Assembly (NCBI GenBank): GCA_050874385.1
Contig: JBNMKO010000021.1
Span: 1-38,639 of the forward strand
DNA: 38,639 bases
Source: CAG-882 sp050874385
GTDB taxonomy: Bacteria; Bacillota; Clostridia; Lachnospirales; Lachnospiraceae
Direction of reading: 5' to 3'
Position numbers and translations under genes: made by a program. Shown here one piece after another: positions 1-7,713 of the stretch (position 1 is the stretch's first letter; the number at the start of each line of letters is the position of its first letter). The notes under the pieces were generated by a model, which made no database searches, was not told where the DNA came from, and was given only the letters and a program-made list of their open reading frames with translations.

Positions 1-1
1 G

Positions 2-640
2 TCATATGCTTACGAAATACAGGAAAAAACTTCTGCCGGTACTGTTGAAATAGGTGTTGATTTGGGAATAAAAGATTTTGCTGTCGTATCGGATGGCAGA
101 ATTTTTAAGAATATCAATAAAACCCAGATTATAAAAAAATTGGAAAAGCAAAAGAGAAAATTACAAAGACAGGTCTCCCGTAAATATGAAATGAATAAAC
201 AGGGAAAGAAATTTGTTAAAACAGAAAATATCAGGAAATTGGAACAGCGGATTAGATTATTGGACAGACGTTTGGCAAATATCCGTAATACATATGTTCA
301 TGAAGTTACAAAGAATTTGGTAAAAACCACACCAAAGAAGATTGTGATTGAGGACTTGAATGTAAGAGGAATGATGAAGAATAGGCATTTGTCCAAGGCG
401 GTATCCAATCAGTGTTTTAATAAGTTCAGGCAGTATTTGTCCTATAAATGCCAGATGAACGGCATAGAACTGGTGATAGCGGACAGATGGTATCCTTCAA
501 GCAAAACCTGTAGCTGTTGCGGTAACATAAAGAGAGATTTGAAATTAAAAGACAGAATTTATAAGTGTGATGTTTGTGGAGTTACCATTGACAGAGATTT
601 TAACGCAAGCGTCAATTTAAGTAAATATAAAGCCGGCTGA
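2..640 (+). CDS. tnpB: TnpB, RNA-guided nuclease of an IS200/IS605-family element (5' end outside window)
   Basis: The reading frame is open from the first in-frame codon of the window, so the N-terminal part is missing and about 212 residues are present. The RuvC-like nuclease signature is intact. GVDLGIKDFA carries the first catalytic Asp, IEDLNVRGMMKN the catalytic Glu, and DRDFNASVNL near the C terminus the last Asp. Between the last two sits a zinc ribbon made of CSCCG and CDVCG. A Lys/Arg-rich helical stretch follows the first motif. By family knowledge, TnpB is an omega-RNA-guided DNA nuclease that helps IS200/IS605 elements persist. No tnpA is visible, so the element may be TnpB-only (IS1341-like) or tnpA may lie upstream. 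Immediately downstream are an element right end and a truncated phosphoketolase. TnpB identity is confident; activity depends on the unseen N terminus. Confidence 0.93.
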   Translation, partial: SYAYEIQEKTSAGTVEIGVDLGIKDFAVVSDGRIFKNINKTQIIKKLEKQKRKLQRQVSRKYEMNKQGKKFVKTENIRKLEQRIRLLDRRLANIRNTYVHEVTKNLVKTTPKKIVIEDLNVRGMMKNRHLSKAVSNQCFNKFRQYLSYKCQMNGIELVIADRWYPSSKTCSCCGNIKRDLKLKDRIYKCDVCGVTIDRDFNASVNLSKYKAG

Positions 641-809
641 TATATTTAATGGCAGAAAAAATAATACATAGGTGTCCGTCGCACCGAATTTACGCCTTTG
701 GAGTATTATATCAAATGTAAGTAGTAATTGAGCAATCAATACAAAAGCAGATACGAAAAACTTAATGAAAATTAAGAAGGAAAAAGGAAGTTCTAAGTTT
801 TTACAACTT
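641..809 (+). ncRNA. candidate omega-RNA scaffold in the element right end
   Basis: In characterised TnpB elements the guide RNA scaffold spans the tnpB 3' end and the right end, and the guide is the flanking DNA just outside it. The 170 bp here lack an open gene and contain the two hairpins at 761-776 (GAAA tetraloop) and 795-809, which is the expected layout. The RNA itself is inferred. If correct, the guide would be phosphoketolase sequence starting near 810. Confidence 0.35.
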
Positions 810-1373
810 TGGACAGACGGTATCGGCATCTGGGAGTGGGCAAGCAACGACCAAGGACAGGAGCCTGACATAGTTATGGCTTGCTGTGGTGACACACCTA
901 CACTTGAGACACTTGCCGCAGTCACGATTTTGAGAAAAGCTCTCCCTGAGCTCAAAATCCGTGTTGTGAACGTGGTTGACCTTATGAAGCTTGAGCCTAG
1001 CACAAAGCATCCTCATGGTCTTACTGACGCGGAGTATGACGCGCTGTTCACAAAAGATAAGCCGATTATATTTGCTTTCCACGGCTACCATACACTTATC
1101 CATGAGCTCACATACCGCAGAAATAACCGCAATCTTCACGTTTACGGTTATCAGGAGGAGGGAACAATCACGACTCCATTCGATATGAGAGTTCAGAACG
1201 AGATTGACCGTTTCAACCTTGTAAAGAGCGCAATACGTTTCCTTCCGCAGCTCGGAAACAGAGGCTCATACCTTGTACAGCAGATGAACGATAAGCTTGT
1301 CGAGCATAAGCAGTATATTCACGAGTACGGTGTAGATTTGCCGGAGGTAAGGGACTGGAAGTGGGACTTATAG
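810..1373 (+). pseudogene. xfp: phosphoketolase C-terminal fragment, cut by the tnpB element
   Basis: About 187 residues match the C-terminal domain of xylulose-5-phosphate/fructose-6-phosphate phosphoketolase. Family-typical stretches include GIGIWEWASNDQGQEPD, RVVNVVDLMKL, HPHGL, KPIIFAFHGY, EEGTITTPFDM and the terminal EHKQYIHEYG. The intact enzyme is roughly 790 residues, so about three quarters is missing. The open frame can be followed back to an ATG at 765, but those first residues lie inside the insertion-element right end and do not resemble phosphoketolase. The enzyme would cleave xylulose 5-phosphate or fructose 6-phosphate to acetyl phosphate. The fragment lacks the thiamine diphosphate-binding and core domains and should be inactive. 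The 5' part may lie upstream of the element, outside the window. Confidence 0.85.
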
Positions 1374-1414
1374 GATAAGTCCTACAGTTGAGATAATATA
1401 TTTTGTAAAAAAAT

Positions 1415-1495
1415 AAAAGCTATGTTCAAGTGATATGTACCATTCTTATTGGTTTTGTCAGGTAAAGAGAGACATATCATATGGGCATAGCTTTT
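1415..1495. terminator. bidirectional terminator between converging genes
   Basis: A long interrupted hairpin has outer arms AAAAGCTATG (1415-1424) and CATAGCTTTT (1486-1495), and inner arms GTGATATGT (1430-1438) and ACATATCAT (1472-1480). T-runs lie on both sides. It sits between the phosphoketolase remnant and the oppositely oriented araC-family gene, which fits use by both. Confidence 0.75.
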
Positions 1496-1502
1496 TTGCT
1501 GG

Positions 1503-2627
1503 CTAACGGTGGGATTGATTTTTGTTCTTTGCGCGGTATTGTGCCGGTGTAAGCTTGTACCTCTCCAAAAATATCTTGTAAAAATATCCTTTGTTGTGAT
1601 AGCCGATAAGCTCCATCACATGGTCTATGCTGTAGCTTGTGGAAAGCAGAAGTTCTTCGGCTCTTTTTAATCTGCACTGCTGGAGATATTCCGTGTAGGT
1701 AAGCCCTGCCTGTGATTTTAATAATCTATTAAAATAGTCTTCTTGGAAGTGAAACTCCTCCGTCAGCGCGGCGAGCGATATGTTCGCGAGGTTTTCATTG
1801 ATGTATGCCGTGATTTCCTCAAACAAAATCCAGTTCATCTCGCGGCGCAGCTTCTGAGATATGGAAAAATCATACTGCGTGCTCAGAATGTGAAAAATTC
1901 TCAGTAAAAGCCCCTGACAGATATATGGCGATGCCTCGTCGTGGCGTTCAAGTTCGGACAAAAGCTGCATTAATGTCTCCTCAATCAGTGCCACGTTTTT
2001 GTTATGGCTGCCATTTGCGTGCATGGTGTCGCAAAAACGCTTGTCCGCGTCTGTCACGGCATTTGGAAGCGGTCTGAAATGAAGATACTGTTGAAGTGAT
2101 TTCTGCTTTAGAAGAGCCGTTTTTAAAAATGAAGATATTCGCTCCGTGGTCACTTTTCTTTCCATCACATCATCAAACATTATATTTGTTATTCCAAGAA
2201 AAAGTATGGTAGACGGATTTTCTCCGAGAATTTCCTGATGCTGGCAGTTGCGGTCTATAAGGCAGAGCTCGCCCTTGTGGAAAACGTACTCGTTTCCGAG
2301 AATTTTCTGCCTGTACTCCCCGTCAATTATGTAGAACAGTTCCAGGTACTCGTGCGAGTGCATCTGCGTCCTTATCCCCGGGATAAATTCCTTTGAATAG
2401 AGAAAATGTGTCTCCGAGGGCAGAATGGTCGCGGACACCACATGCTGCGGATTTATGTCCCATATAAGCGCGAAAATGTGCTCTGTCGGGGGAAACGGAT
2501 AAGGCTTTACCTCTATCTCGTGTGGCGCGTACTCCGGGCATACAATCTTAAAGCGCGCAAAGTTTTCTGGCAGTGGGAGGTCTTTTCCTTCATATATAAG
2601 CTTGTTGGTGTAGTGTTTTAAATCCAT
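1503..2627 (-). CDS. AraC-family transcriptional regulator with N-terminal cupin
   Basis: The protein has 374 residues. The N-terminal half looks like a cupin sensor: around residues 100-150 MHSHEYLELFYIIDGEY and HKGELCLIDRNCQHQE are the typical small-molecule-binding beta-barrel signature. The last 100 residues carry the two helix-turn-helix units of the AraC/XylS family (ISLAALTEEFHFQEDYFNRLLK and SIDHVMELIGYHNKGYFYKIF, ending KLTPAQYR). I chose the ATG at 2627 because AAAAGGAG lies nine bases upstream; an in-frame ATG at 2690 has no such site. Such proteins usually control sugar or metabolite genes next to them. The lipoprotein gene is divergent, with about 280 bp between, and is the natural candidate target, but this is inference. 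Confidence 0.93.
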   Translation of the reverse strand: MDLKHYTNKLIYEGKDLPLPENFARFKIVCPEYAPHEIEVKPYPFPPTEHIFALIWDINPQHVVSATILPSETHFLYSKEFIPGIRTQMHSHEYLELFYIIDGEYRQKILGNEYVFHKGELCLIDRNCQHQEILGENPSTILFLGITNIMFDDVMERKVTTERISSFLKTALLKQKSLQQYLHFRPLPNAVTDADKRFCDTMHANGSHNKNVALIEETLMQLLSELERHDEASPYICQGLLLRIFHILSTQYDFSISQKLRREMNWILFEEITAYINENLANISLAALTEEFHFQEDYFNRLLKSQAGLTYTEYLQQCRLKRAEELLLSTSYSIDHVMELIGYHNKGYFYKIFLERYKLTPAQYRAKNKNQSHR

Positions 2628-2772
2628 GGAGGGACTCCTTTTTGTGCGTTGTAGCTTATATGATTTGTAAGTTAAAACAGGCAAATTCATATAGTAATCT
2701 CTAATATATCGAAAATTAACAGGGTTTGCAATGACCGCATTTCACATTTTTTTAACAGATTTCACAAATTTT

Positions 2773-2818
2773 GAACACAGAACTTTTGTATATTAGGACG
2801 CATAAAGAACACAGAACA
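2773..2818 (+). promoter_or_regulatory. 11-bp direct repeat upstream of lipoprotein gene
   Basis: GAACACAGAAC occurs at 2773-2783 and again at 2808-2818, with a 35-bp period, about 95 bp upstream of the lipoprotein start. AraC-type regulators bind direct repeats and one is encoded divergently next door. A binding role is possible but not shown, and no convincing core promoter was found. Confidence 0.35.
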
Positions 2819-2911
2819 GATATATGAAGGCAAGAAAATGAAAATACACTGGAAAGCAGGGTTCTTTCAATATTATTTATATCGTCTTTTGACGGTGAAA
2901 TGGAGGTTAAT

Positions 2912-4876
2912 ATGAGAAATAAAAAAGCGGCAGCTCTTGGCTGCACGGCATTACTTATAACAGCTATGATGACAGGATGTGCGGCGAAGGGAAATAATAG
3001 TGCGACAACTTCACAGACAGAGACCACTACGACCCAGACAACGCAGGCGGCACAGGAGAGCTCACAAAGTACAGAAAATTCCAATACAACAAAAAATGAG
3101 CAGGAGTCCGACGCACAGTATGGTTCCGTGACGGCGGTTGACGGCAACAAGGTAACGGTTGATGTGGGGACACTTAACACATCAGCGCCGGGGGATATGC
3201 CGGGAGGAGAAGCACCAAGTGGAGATAACTCAAATGGAGAAGCTCCGAGTGGGGATAACTCAAACGGAGGAGCGCCAAACGGAGACAAGCCGGATGGACA
3301 GGCATCGAATGGAGAAGCTCCGAGTGGGGATAACTCAAATGGAGGAGCGCCAAGCGGAGACAAGCCGGACGGAGAGGCACCAAATGGAGAAGCACCGAGT
3401 GGAGATAATTCAAATGGAGGAGCGCCAAGCGGAGACAAGCCGGAAGGAGATGCTCCGAGCGATATGCCTGGCGGAAATGGCAGCGGCTTTGGCGGAAGCA
3501 CATTTACCGCATCGGGAGAGAGTCTGAGCTTTACCGTGACGGACGACACAGAAATCACAGTTGAATTTTTGCAGGGAAGCTCGGAGGGAACCGTTGACGA
3601 CATAGCAGTTGGAAGTGTCCTTGAGTTTGAGCTTGACGCGGACGGCAATGCGACAAAGATTACCGTCAAAAACCTTAATGCAGGAGGTGGTTTTGGCGGC
3701 AGCAGCGAGGTCACAAATGGAACAGCGGCAAACACCATAGATGAGGACACCACAGTGAGCACAGCGACCTACACCTCTGACGGCGACGATGAAAACGCAC
3801 TGAGAATTGACGGCGCTACAGTTACACTTGATGGAATTGATGTCGAAAAGACAGGCGGAGCTTCATCAAATACCGAGAACGGTGATTTTTATGGACAGAA
3901 CGCGGCTCTTTTGGCACTCAATGGAGCACAGGTGACTATAAAGAACGCGGTTATAAGCACTGATGCCGTGAACGGAAACGCAGTTTTCAGCTACGGCGAG
4001 GGAACGACTGTGAACATATCCGATTCGGTTATCAGAACAGAGCAGAATAATTCCGGCGGTATCCAGACCACAGGCGGAGGAACAACCAATGCGAGCAATC
4101 TCGATGTTGTGACAAACGGCAACTCGGCAGCGGCAATCAGAAGTGACAGGGGAGGCGGAACGGTGAACGTCGACGGCGGAACTTATGTTACAAATGGAAC
4201 AGGAAGCCCTGCTGTATACTGCACAGCGGATATAACGGTTGCAAATGCCACGTTGACCGCTAATTCAAGCGAAGGTGTTGTTGTCGAGGGCAAAAACTCT
4301 GTTTCACTCATCAACAGCGATGTGACAGGAAACATGTCCAACACCTACAACGGCGATTCGGATGAGAACATACATTGTATAATGATTTACCAGAGCATGT
4401 CGGGAGACGCTGACCTGGGCGAGGCAAGTTTTTCCGCTGAGGGCGGAAGCATAACCGCAAAGACCGGGGACATGTTCTATATAACGAACACGGATTGTAC
4501 AATCAGCTTGAAGAACGTGGCATTTACACTCGCAAATGACACATTTTTGAGAGTTGAGGGCAACTCCTCCTCGAGAGGCTGGGGAACACAGGGCGCTAAC
4601 GGCGGAGACGTGGTGTTGAATGCCGAGGAGCAGAAACTTGAGGGAAATATCCTTGTGGACAGCATTTCCTCACTTGAACTTTCAATGACATCGAACAGTA
4701 CATTTACAGGCGCAATCAATCCTGACGGTGAGGGTGGAACGGTTGATGTGACACTTGATGAGACATCGACATGGACACTCACGGCGGACAGCTATGTGAC
4801 AAGCTTTACAGGGGACTTGACAAATGTTACTGCAAATGGGTATCATCTCTATGTGAATGGGGAGATGGCACTTTAA
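2912..4876 (+). CDS. secreted lipoprotein with Gly/Pro/Asp repeats and beta-helix-like domain
   Basis: The start at 2912 follows GGAGG at 2902. The first 23 residues form a lipoprotein signal peptide ending in the lipobox MMTGC, so Cys23 should be lipidated and the protein anchored outside the membrane. A Thr/Gln/Ser linker follows. Next comes a short domain that resembles DUF5666-type repeats (GSVTAVDGNKVTVDVGT, later TDDTEITV and GSVLEFELDADG), split by three tandem 25-residue units EAPSGDNSNGGAPSGDKPDG plus five residues. The C-terminal 400 residues are rich in short beta-strand repeats of Val, Asn, Thr and Gly (VTLDGIDVEKTGG, VTIKNAVISTD, VNISDSVIRTE), as in right-handed parallel beta-helix or adhesin-like proteins. 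There is no LPXTG motif. The function is unknown; carbohydrate binding or adhesion is plausible. The gene is probably monocistronic. Confidence 0.85.
   Translation: MRNKKAAALGCTALLITAMMTGCAAKGNNSATTSQTETTTTQTTQAAQESSQSTENSNTTKNEQESDAQYGSVTAVDGNKVTVDVGTLNTSAPGDMPGGEAPSGDNSNGEAPSGDNSNGGAPNGDKPDGQASNGEAPSGDNSNGGAPSGDKPDGEAPNGEAPSGDNSNGGAPSGDKPEGDAPSDMPGGNGSGFGGSTFTASGESLSFTVTDDTEITVEFLQGSSEGTVDDIAVGSVLEFELDADGNATKITVKNLNAGGGFGGSSEVTNGTAANTIDEDTTVSTATYTSDGDDENALRIDGATVTLDGIDVEKTGGASSNTENGDFYGQNAALLALNGAQVTIKNAVISTDAVNGNAVFSYGEGTTVNISDSVIRTEQNNSGGIQTTGGGTTNASNLDVVTNGNSAAAIRSDRGGGTVNVDGGTYVTNGTGSPAVYCTADITVANATLTANSSEGVVVEGKNSVSLINSDVTGNMSNTYNGDSDENIHCIMIYQSMSGDADLGEASFSAEGGSITAKTGDMFYITNTDCTISLKNVAFTLANDTFLRVEGNSSSRGWGTQGANGGDVVLNAEEQKLEGNILVDSISSLELSMTSNSTFTGAINPDGEGGTVDVTLDETSTWTLTADSYVTSFTGDLTNVTANGYHLYVNGEMAL
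3239..3463 (+). repeat. three tandem 75-bp coding repeats
   Basis: Units at 3239-3313, 3314-3388 and 3389-3463 each encode 25 residues beginning EAPSGDNSNGGAP. A further 30-bp half unit precedes them at 3209-3238. Copies differ by a few substitutions only. An in-frame minisatellite like this can change length by slippage without breaking the gene. Confidence 0.92.
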
Positions 4877-5038
4877 CCAAATCAAGTAAGTCCCCTGCTT
4901 GAATTGCGAAGAGCAATAAGCAGTGGGTGGGGACTTGCTTGTATCAGGAGGGGTACAAGCCCATCCTGATAAACTGCGAAGCAGTTATTTGGTTATGAGC
5001 AAGCAGCGAAGCGGATTGCGAATATCCGCTTGACTTGG
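4877..5038. repeat. 162-bp MITE-like element of nested hairpins
   Basis: The ends are 10-bp near-inverted repeats, CCAAATCAAG (4877-4886) and CTTGACTTGG (5029-5038), 9 of 10 matching. Inside are a three-step hairpin (4888-4936, outer arms AAGTCCCC and GGGGACTT), alternative arms ATCAGGA/TCCTGAT (4943-4970) and CTTGTA/TACAAG, a mini-hairpin AACTGC-GAA-GCAGTT (4972-4986), and AAGCGGAT/ATCCGCTT (5009-5031). No gene is present. The right third resembles sequences at 26379-26410 and, inverted, 28169-28214, so it is a dispersed intergenic element. Its first hairpin may also end the lipoprotein transcript. Confidence 0.65.
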
Positions 5039-5084
5039 AATTGGAATGTCAATTCGCAGAATATTGAGTTTGGAAAGGACGCAC

Positions 5085-5696
5085 ATGGAGTATCGCACGA
5101 TAGAACACACCTTTGAGCCGGTTTACGACAGCGAGAGCCGAATACTTATCCTCGGCTCTCTGCCGTCGGTAAAGTCAAGAGAGAACAATTTTTATTACGG
5201 GCATCCGCAGAACAGATTTTGGCGGGTTTTGTGGGAGATTTTTGGCGAGACCAGCACAGAAAAAAATGAAGTGGCGCAATTTTGCAATGAAAATATGGAA
5301 GTTTATGGTGATAAAGCCGAAAAATTCGGTGATATAGAAGATGGTTTACGAAAAGGTAAAAAAGTATATCCGATAGATACATTTTCTATAGAAGAAAAGA
5401 AGAAATTTCTTCACGCCAACCACATAGCCCTCTGGGATGTGATTGCAAAGTGCGACATAGCAGGTTCAAGCGACAGCTCAATAAAAAATGTTGTCCCGAA
5501 TGACATAAGTGTGATACTTAAAAGTGCACCTATAGAGAATATATATGCAAACGGCGGCAAAGCGCATGAGCTTTATATGCGCTATTGTTATCCGCTAACG
5601 GGGCGCGAGGCAGTCAAGCTTCCGTCCACAAGTCCTGCAAATGCCTCATGGACACTTGACAGGCTTATAAAAACGTGGAATAATGTGAAAAAATAA
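5085..5696 (+). CDS. uracil/hypoxanthine-DNA glycosylase family protein (MUG-like)
   Basis: The protein has 203 residues; the start at 5085 is chosen for GGAAAGGA upstream and the conserved N terminus. Motifs match the DNA-deoxyinosine (hypoxanthine) glycosylase branch of the uracil-DNA glycosylase superfamily: RILILGSLPSVKSRE, FYYGHPQNRFW, ALWDVIAKCDIAGSSDSSIKNVVPND and the C-terminal KLPSTSPAN. It should excise deaminated bases from DNA in base-excision repair. Relative to what I remember of the family (about 165 residues), there is an extra segment of roughly 35 residues after WEIFGE. It is rich in Lys, Glu and Asn and encoded by AT-richer DNA than its flanks. The gene lies between the hairpin element and azlC. 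The family call is firm; substrate specificity is not proven. Confidence 0.85.
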   Translation: MEYRTIEHTFEPVYDSESRILILGSLPSVKSRENNFYYGHPQNRFWRVLWEIFGETSTEKNEVAQFCNENMEVYGDKAEKFGDIEDGLRKGKKVYPIDTFSIEEKKKFLHANHIALWDVIAKCDIAGSSDSSIKNVVPNDISVILKSAPIENIYANGGKAHELYMRYCYPLTGREAVKLPSTSPANASWTLDRLIKTWNNVKK

Positions 5697-5724
5697 ACTC
5701 GAGTAAAATGGTAGGAAATAAACT

Positions 5725-6459
5725 ATGAAGAGTATTTCACGTTTAAAACAAAATAAGATTTTTAAAGCTGCCATTATCAAAGCAATTCCGATAATGTGCA
5801 GCTATTTTTTTGTGAGCATGGCTTATGGAATGATGATGCAGGAGGCGGGTTTTGCATGGTACTATTCGCTTTTTACAAGCCTGACTGTGTACACGGGTGC
5901 GTTTCAGTTTGTGCTCATAACTTTTTTGAGCAGTGGTGCATCGTATCTGACAATAGCGGTCACAGCGCTTTTGATGAACAGCAGACAGATGTTCTATTCA
6001 ATCACATTTGTCGAGGACTTTAAGAAAATGGGACGAAAAATGCCTTACATGATACATACCATGACCGATGAGACCTACGCGGTCAACTGTACAATAAAGG
6101 AGCAGGGAAAAGAGCGGTATGATATGATGTTCTTTGTTGCGCTGATTGCGAGGATAAGCTGGATGGTCGGGGCGGTGGCAGGCGGCGCTGTCGGTCAGCT
6201 AATTCCGTTTGAGCTCAAAGGTATCGATTTTTGCATGACGGCGCTGTTTATCATAATTTTCATTGACCAGTGGGAGAAAACGAAAAAACATTTTCCGGCT
6301 GTGTGCGGTATCATCGTGGCGGTTGTCTGCCTGTTGATATTTGGGGAGTCGGCGTTTATGCTGCCAGCGCTTATAATCGTGTCCGCGGTACTTATTTTTA
6401 CGGGAACAAAAAATAATACTGATAGCGATGCTGGCAATGGTGATAAAAAAGGGATATAA
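5725..6459 (+). CDS. azlC: AzlC-family branched-chain amino acid exporter, large subunit
   Basis: The 244-residue membrane protein has several hydrophobic segments and AzlC-family hallmarks: MAYGMMMQEAGF, SLTVYTGAFQFV, LLMNSRQMFYSITFV and DETYAVN. With its partner AzlD it forms a branched-chain amino-acid exporter (established for the family, e.g. B. subtilis azlCD). The ribosome site is a weak TAGGAAA. The gene begins 29 bp after the glycosylase stop and may be cotranscribed with it. Normally azlD follows immediately; here it is 426 bp away. The C-terminal tail is unusually polar (Asn/Asp/Gly/Lys). Confidence 0.9.
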   Translation: MKSISRLKQNKIFKAAIIKAIPIMCSYFFVSMAYGMMMQEAGFAWYYSLFTSLTVYTGAFQFVLITFLSSGASYLTIAVTALLMNSRQMFYSITFVEDFKKMGRKMPYMIHTMTDETYAVNCTIKEQGKERYDMMFFVALIARISWMVGAVAGGAVGQLIPFELKGIDFCMTALFIIIFIDQWEKTKKHFPAVCGIIVAVVCLLIFGESAFMLPALIIVSAVLIFTGTKNNTDSDAGNGDKKGI

Positions 6460-6885
6460 TTGAGGGAAAAGATATTTCCGGTGAAAATAAAAATGTTATT
6501 GATAAGCTTGGGTAAGCAATGTGATGTATTGTGAATATCGAATTCCTAATATGATTTGACAGTGAAAATCATGCACAGGATAGTAAAAAATTAAGACATA
6601 AATGAAGGTAAATATGGCTTGGTGGAAAAAATTGAAGAATAAATTTATAGATATAAATTAGCAATTATGGAAAATTTAACAAAAATGTGTGCTGTTTCTT
6701 TCAATTTGAAATAGATTTAAAGAAAAATATCTTTGTACAGTTAACAAATTTATGCAACATTTTAATTTGCACATTTATAGTTTATAAATGAAAATAATGG
6801 AGATAAAATCTCAAAAGGCATATACATAGTGAATAGTTTTTTTGGTCAGAGATGATTATAAGAATATGGAAAGTGGGACATAAGG
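6460..6885. other. 426-bp AT-rich gap between azlC and azlD
   Basis: No long gene is present. I see a possible promoter, TTGACA (6556-6561), a 17-bp spacer and GATAGT (6579-6584). It is followed by the very short frame at 6614-6661. The rest is AT-rich without clear hairpins. Confidence 0.6.
6614..6661 (+). CDS. possible 15-residue cationic amphipathic peptide
   Basis: The frame reads MAWWKKLKNKFIDIN and stops. GAAGGTA lies just upstream of the ATG, and a TTGACA-17-GATAGT promoter-like sequence lies about 30 bp further up; an alternative ATG is at 6602. Composition (two Trp, five Lys, alternating hydrophobics) resembles membrane-active microproteins, but a frame this short arises easily by chance. 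No homologue is claimed. Confidence 0.2.
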   Translation: MAWWKKLKNKFIDIN

Positions 6886-7212
6886 ATGAATATAAGATAT
6901 ATTATTGTGGCAATTCTGCTCTCCGCAGTTATTACATTTTGTCTGCGGGCACTGCCGTTTGTGATTTTTAACGGAAAAAATAAGCTCCCGGACAGGGTGG
7001 CAGCTCTTGGAAAACTTCTTCCGTCGGCGATAATGGCGGTGCTCATAGTCTACTGTTTTAAAGGTGTTGTAAAGGAGCCCATGGGCGAGGGTATTCCTGC
7101 GGTTATAGCGGCAGCGGTTGTTGCGGTCACATATAAATGGAAGCACAATACGCTTGTAAGCATACTCGGAGGAACGGTGTGCTATATGATTTTGGTTAGA
7201 TTTGTCGGGTGA
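6886..7212 (+). CDS. azlD: AzlD-family branched-chain amino acid exporter, small subunit
   Basis: The 108-residue membrane protein has about four hydrophobic segments and the AzlD signature AVITFCLRALPFVIF near the N terminus and LPSAIMAVLIVYC in the middle. It is the small partner of AzlC. The start at 6886 follows a weak purine-rich site (ATAAGG). Separation from azlC by an AT-rich gap means it may have its own promoter. Confidence 0.88.
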   Translation: MNIRYIIVAILLSAVITFCLRALPFVIFNGKNKLPDRVAALGKLLPSAIMAVLIVYCFKGVVKEPMGEGIPAVIAAAVVAVTYKWKHNTLVSILGGTVCYMILVRFVG

Positions 7213-7366
7213 ATAAACTGGCTTGTTGATGGGAAAAAAGTTTCTGTATCACATTTGAATAATGAAGTGGATGTGGTTTTTGTACTTATAAGTATTTATT
7301 TTGTAATATAGATTGTATAGCAAAGAAGAGTGTAAATATCATATTGAGCATTATAGAAGTAAGTCT

Positions 7367-7412
7367 CCCACGTCTATTGTATAGAGCAGTATGTGGGGGA
7401 TTTTTTTATTTT
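7367..7412 (+). terminator. probable intrinsic terminator
   Basis: The arms CTCCCAC and GTGGGGGA are separated by about 20 bases and followed by seven T residues. It lies about 155 bp after azlD and upstream of the rplM promoter, so it should isolate the ribosomal operon. Confidence 0.65.
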
Positions 7413-7523
7413 GGCTAAAAATATATTGTGTAGGCAGCACAAATAATGGTGGATAAGATGCAGAATCCCCCGATATCACTGTGGATATTTTTTAAAAATG
7501 TTTATAAAAAGCTCAAAAAGACG

Positions 7524-7552
7524 TTGACATGGCGCGCGTCCTATTATATAAT
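7524..7552 (+). promoter_or_regulatory. consensus sigma-A promoter of rplM-rpsI
   Basis: TTGACA (7524-7529), an exact 17-bp spacer and TATAAT (7547-7552) match the housekeeping consensus at all twelve positions. Transcription should start near 7559, giving a leader of about 155 nt before rplM. Confidence 0.93.
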
Positions 7553-7559
7553 GTAAAAC

Positions 7560-7713
7560 TGTGACAGTACGAAAGTAAATGTTTAGCCAAAGCCCCGGTA
7601 CGACATTTTACTATATACTTCCGCCGATTATGCGGCACGTTGTCGGTCTTATCGCCGGTGACATTATATGTTTGATTAATATACGCTTTTGAAAATTTCA
7701 AGGAGGTTGACCA
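7560..7713 (+). promoter_or_regulatory. structured 5' leader, probable ribosomal protein L13 leader
   Basis: The leader has GC-rich complementary segments near its 3' half (for example CCGC/GCGG around 7622-7636 and GTCGG facing CCGGTGAC around 7640-7665). It precedes rplM, where Firmicutes carry a known L13-binding leader used for autogenous repression. Assignment rests on position and foldability, not on a covariance-model match. Confidence 0.6.

Larger units (their letters stand above)
1..809 (+). mobile_element. IS200/IS605-family (tnpB-bearing) insertion, right part
   Basis: The element contains the tnpB 3' part and about 170 bp of noncoding right end. Two short perfect hairpins mark that end: CTTAAT-GAAA-ATTAAG (761-776) and AAGTT-TTTAC-AACTT (795-809). 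A subterminal hairpin near the right end is typical of this family, which lacks terminal inverted repeats. Phosphoketolase sequence begins right after the second hairpin, so the boundary is inferred to lie around 800-812. The left end is outside the window, so the exact target site cannot be read. Confidence 0.7.

Noticed and set aside
765..809. ATG at 765 as the true start of a shorter phosphoketolase-like protein
   Set aside because: The first 15 residues come from the insertion-element right end, and no ribosome site is placed correctly; a C-terminal domain alone is not an enzyme.
2752..3762. 336-codon minus-strand frame opposite the lipoprotein gene
   Set aside because: It is a mirror of the repetitive GC-patterned lipoprotein coding sequence and has no ribosome site.
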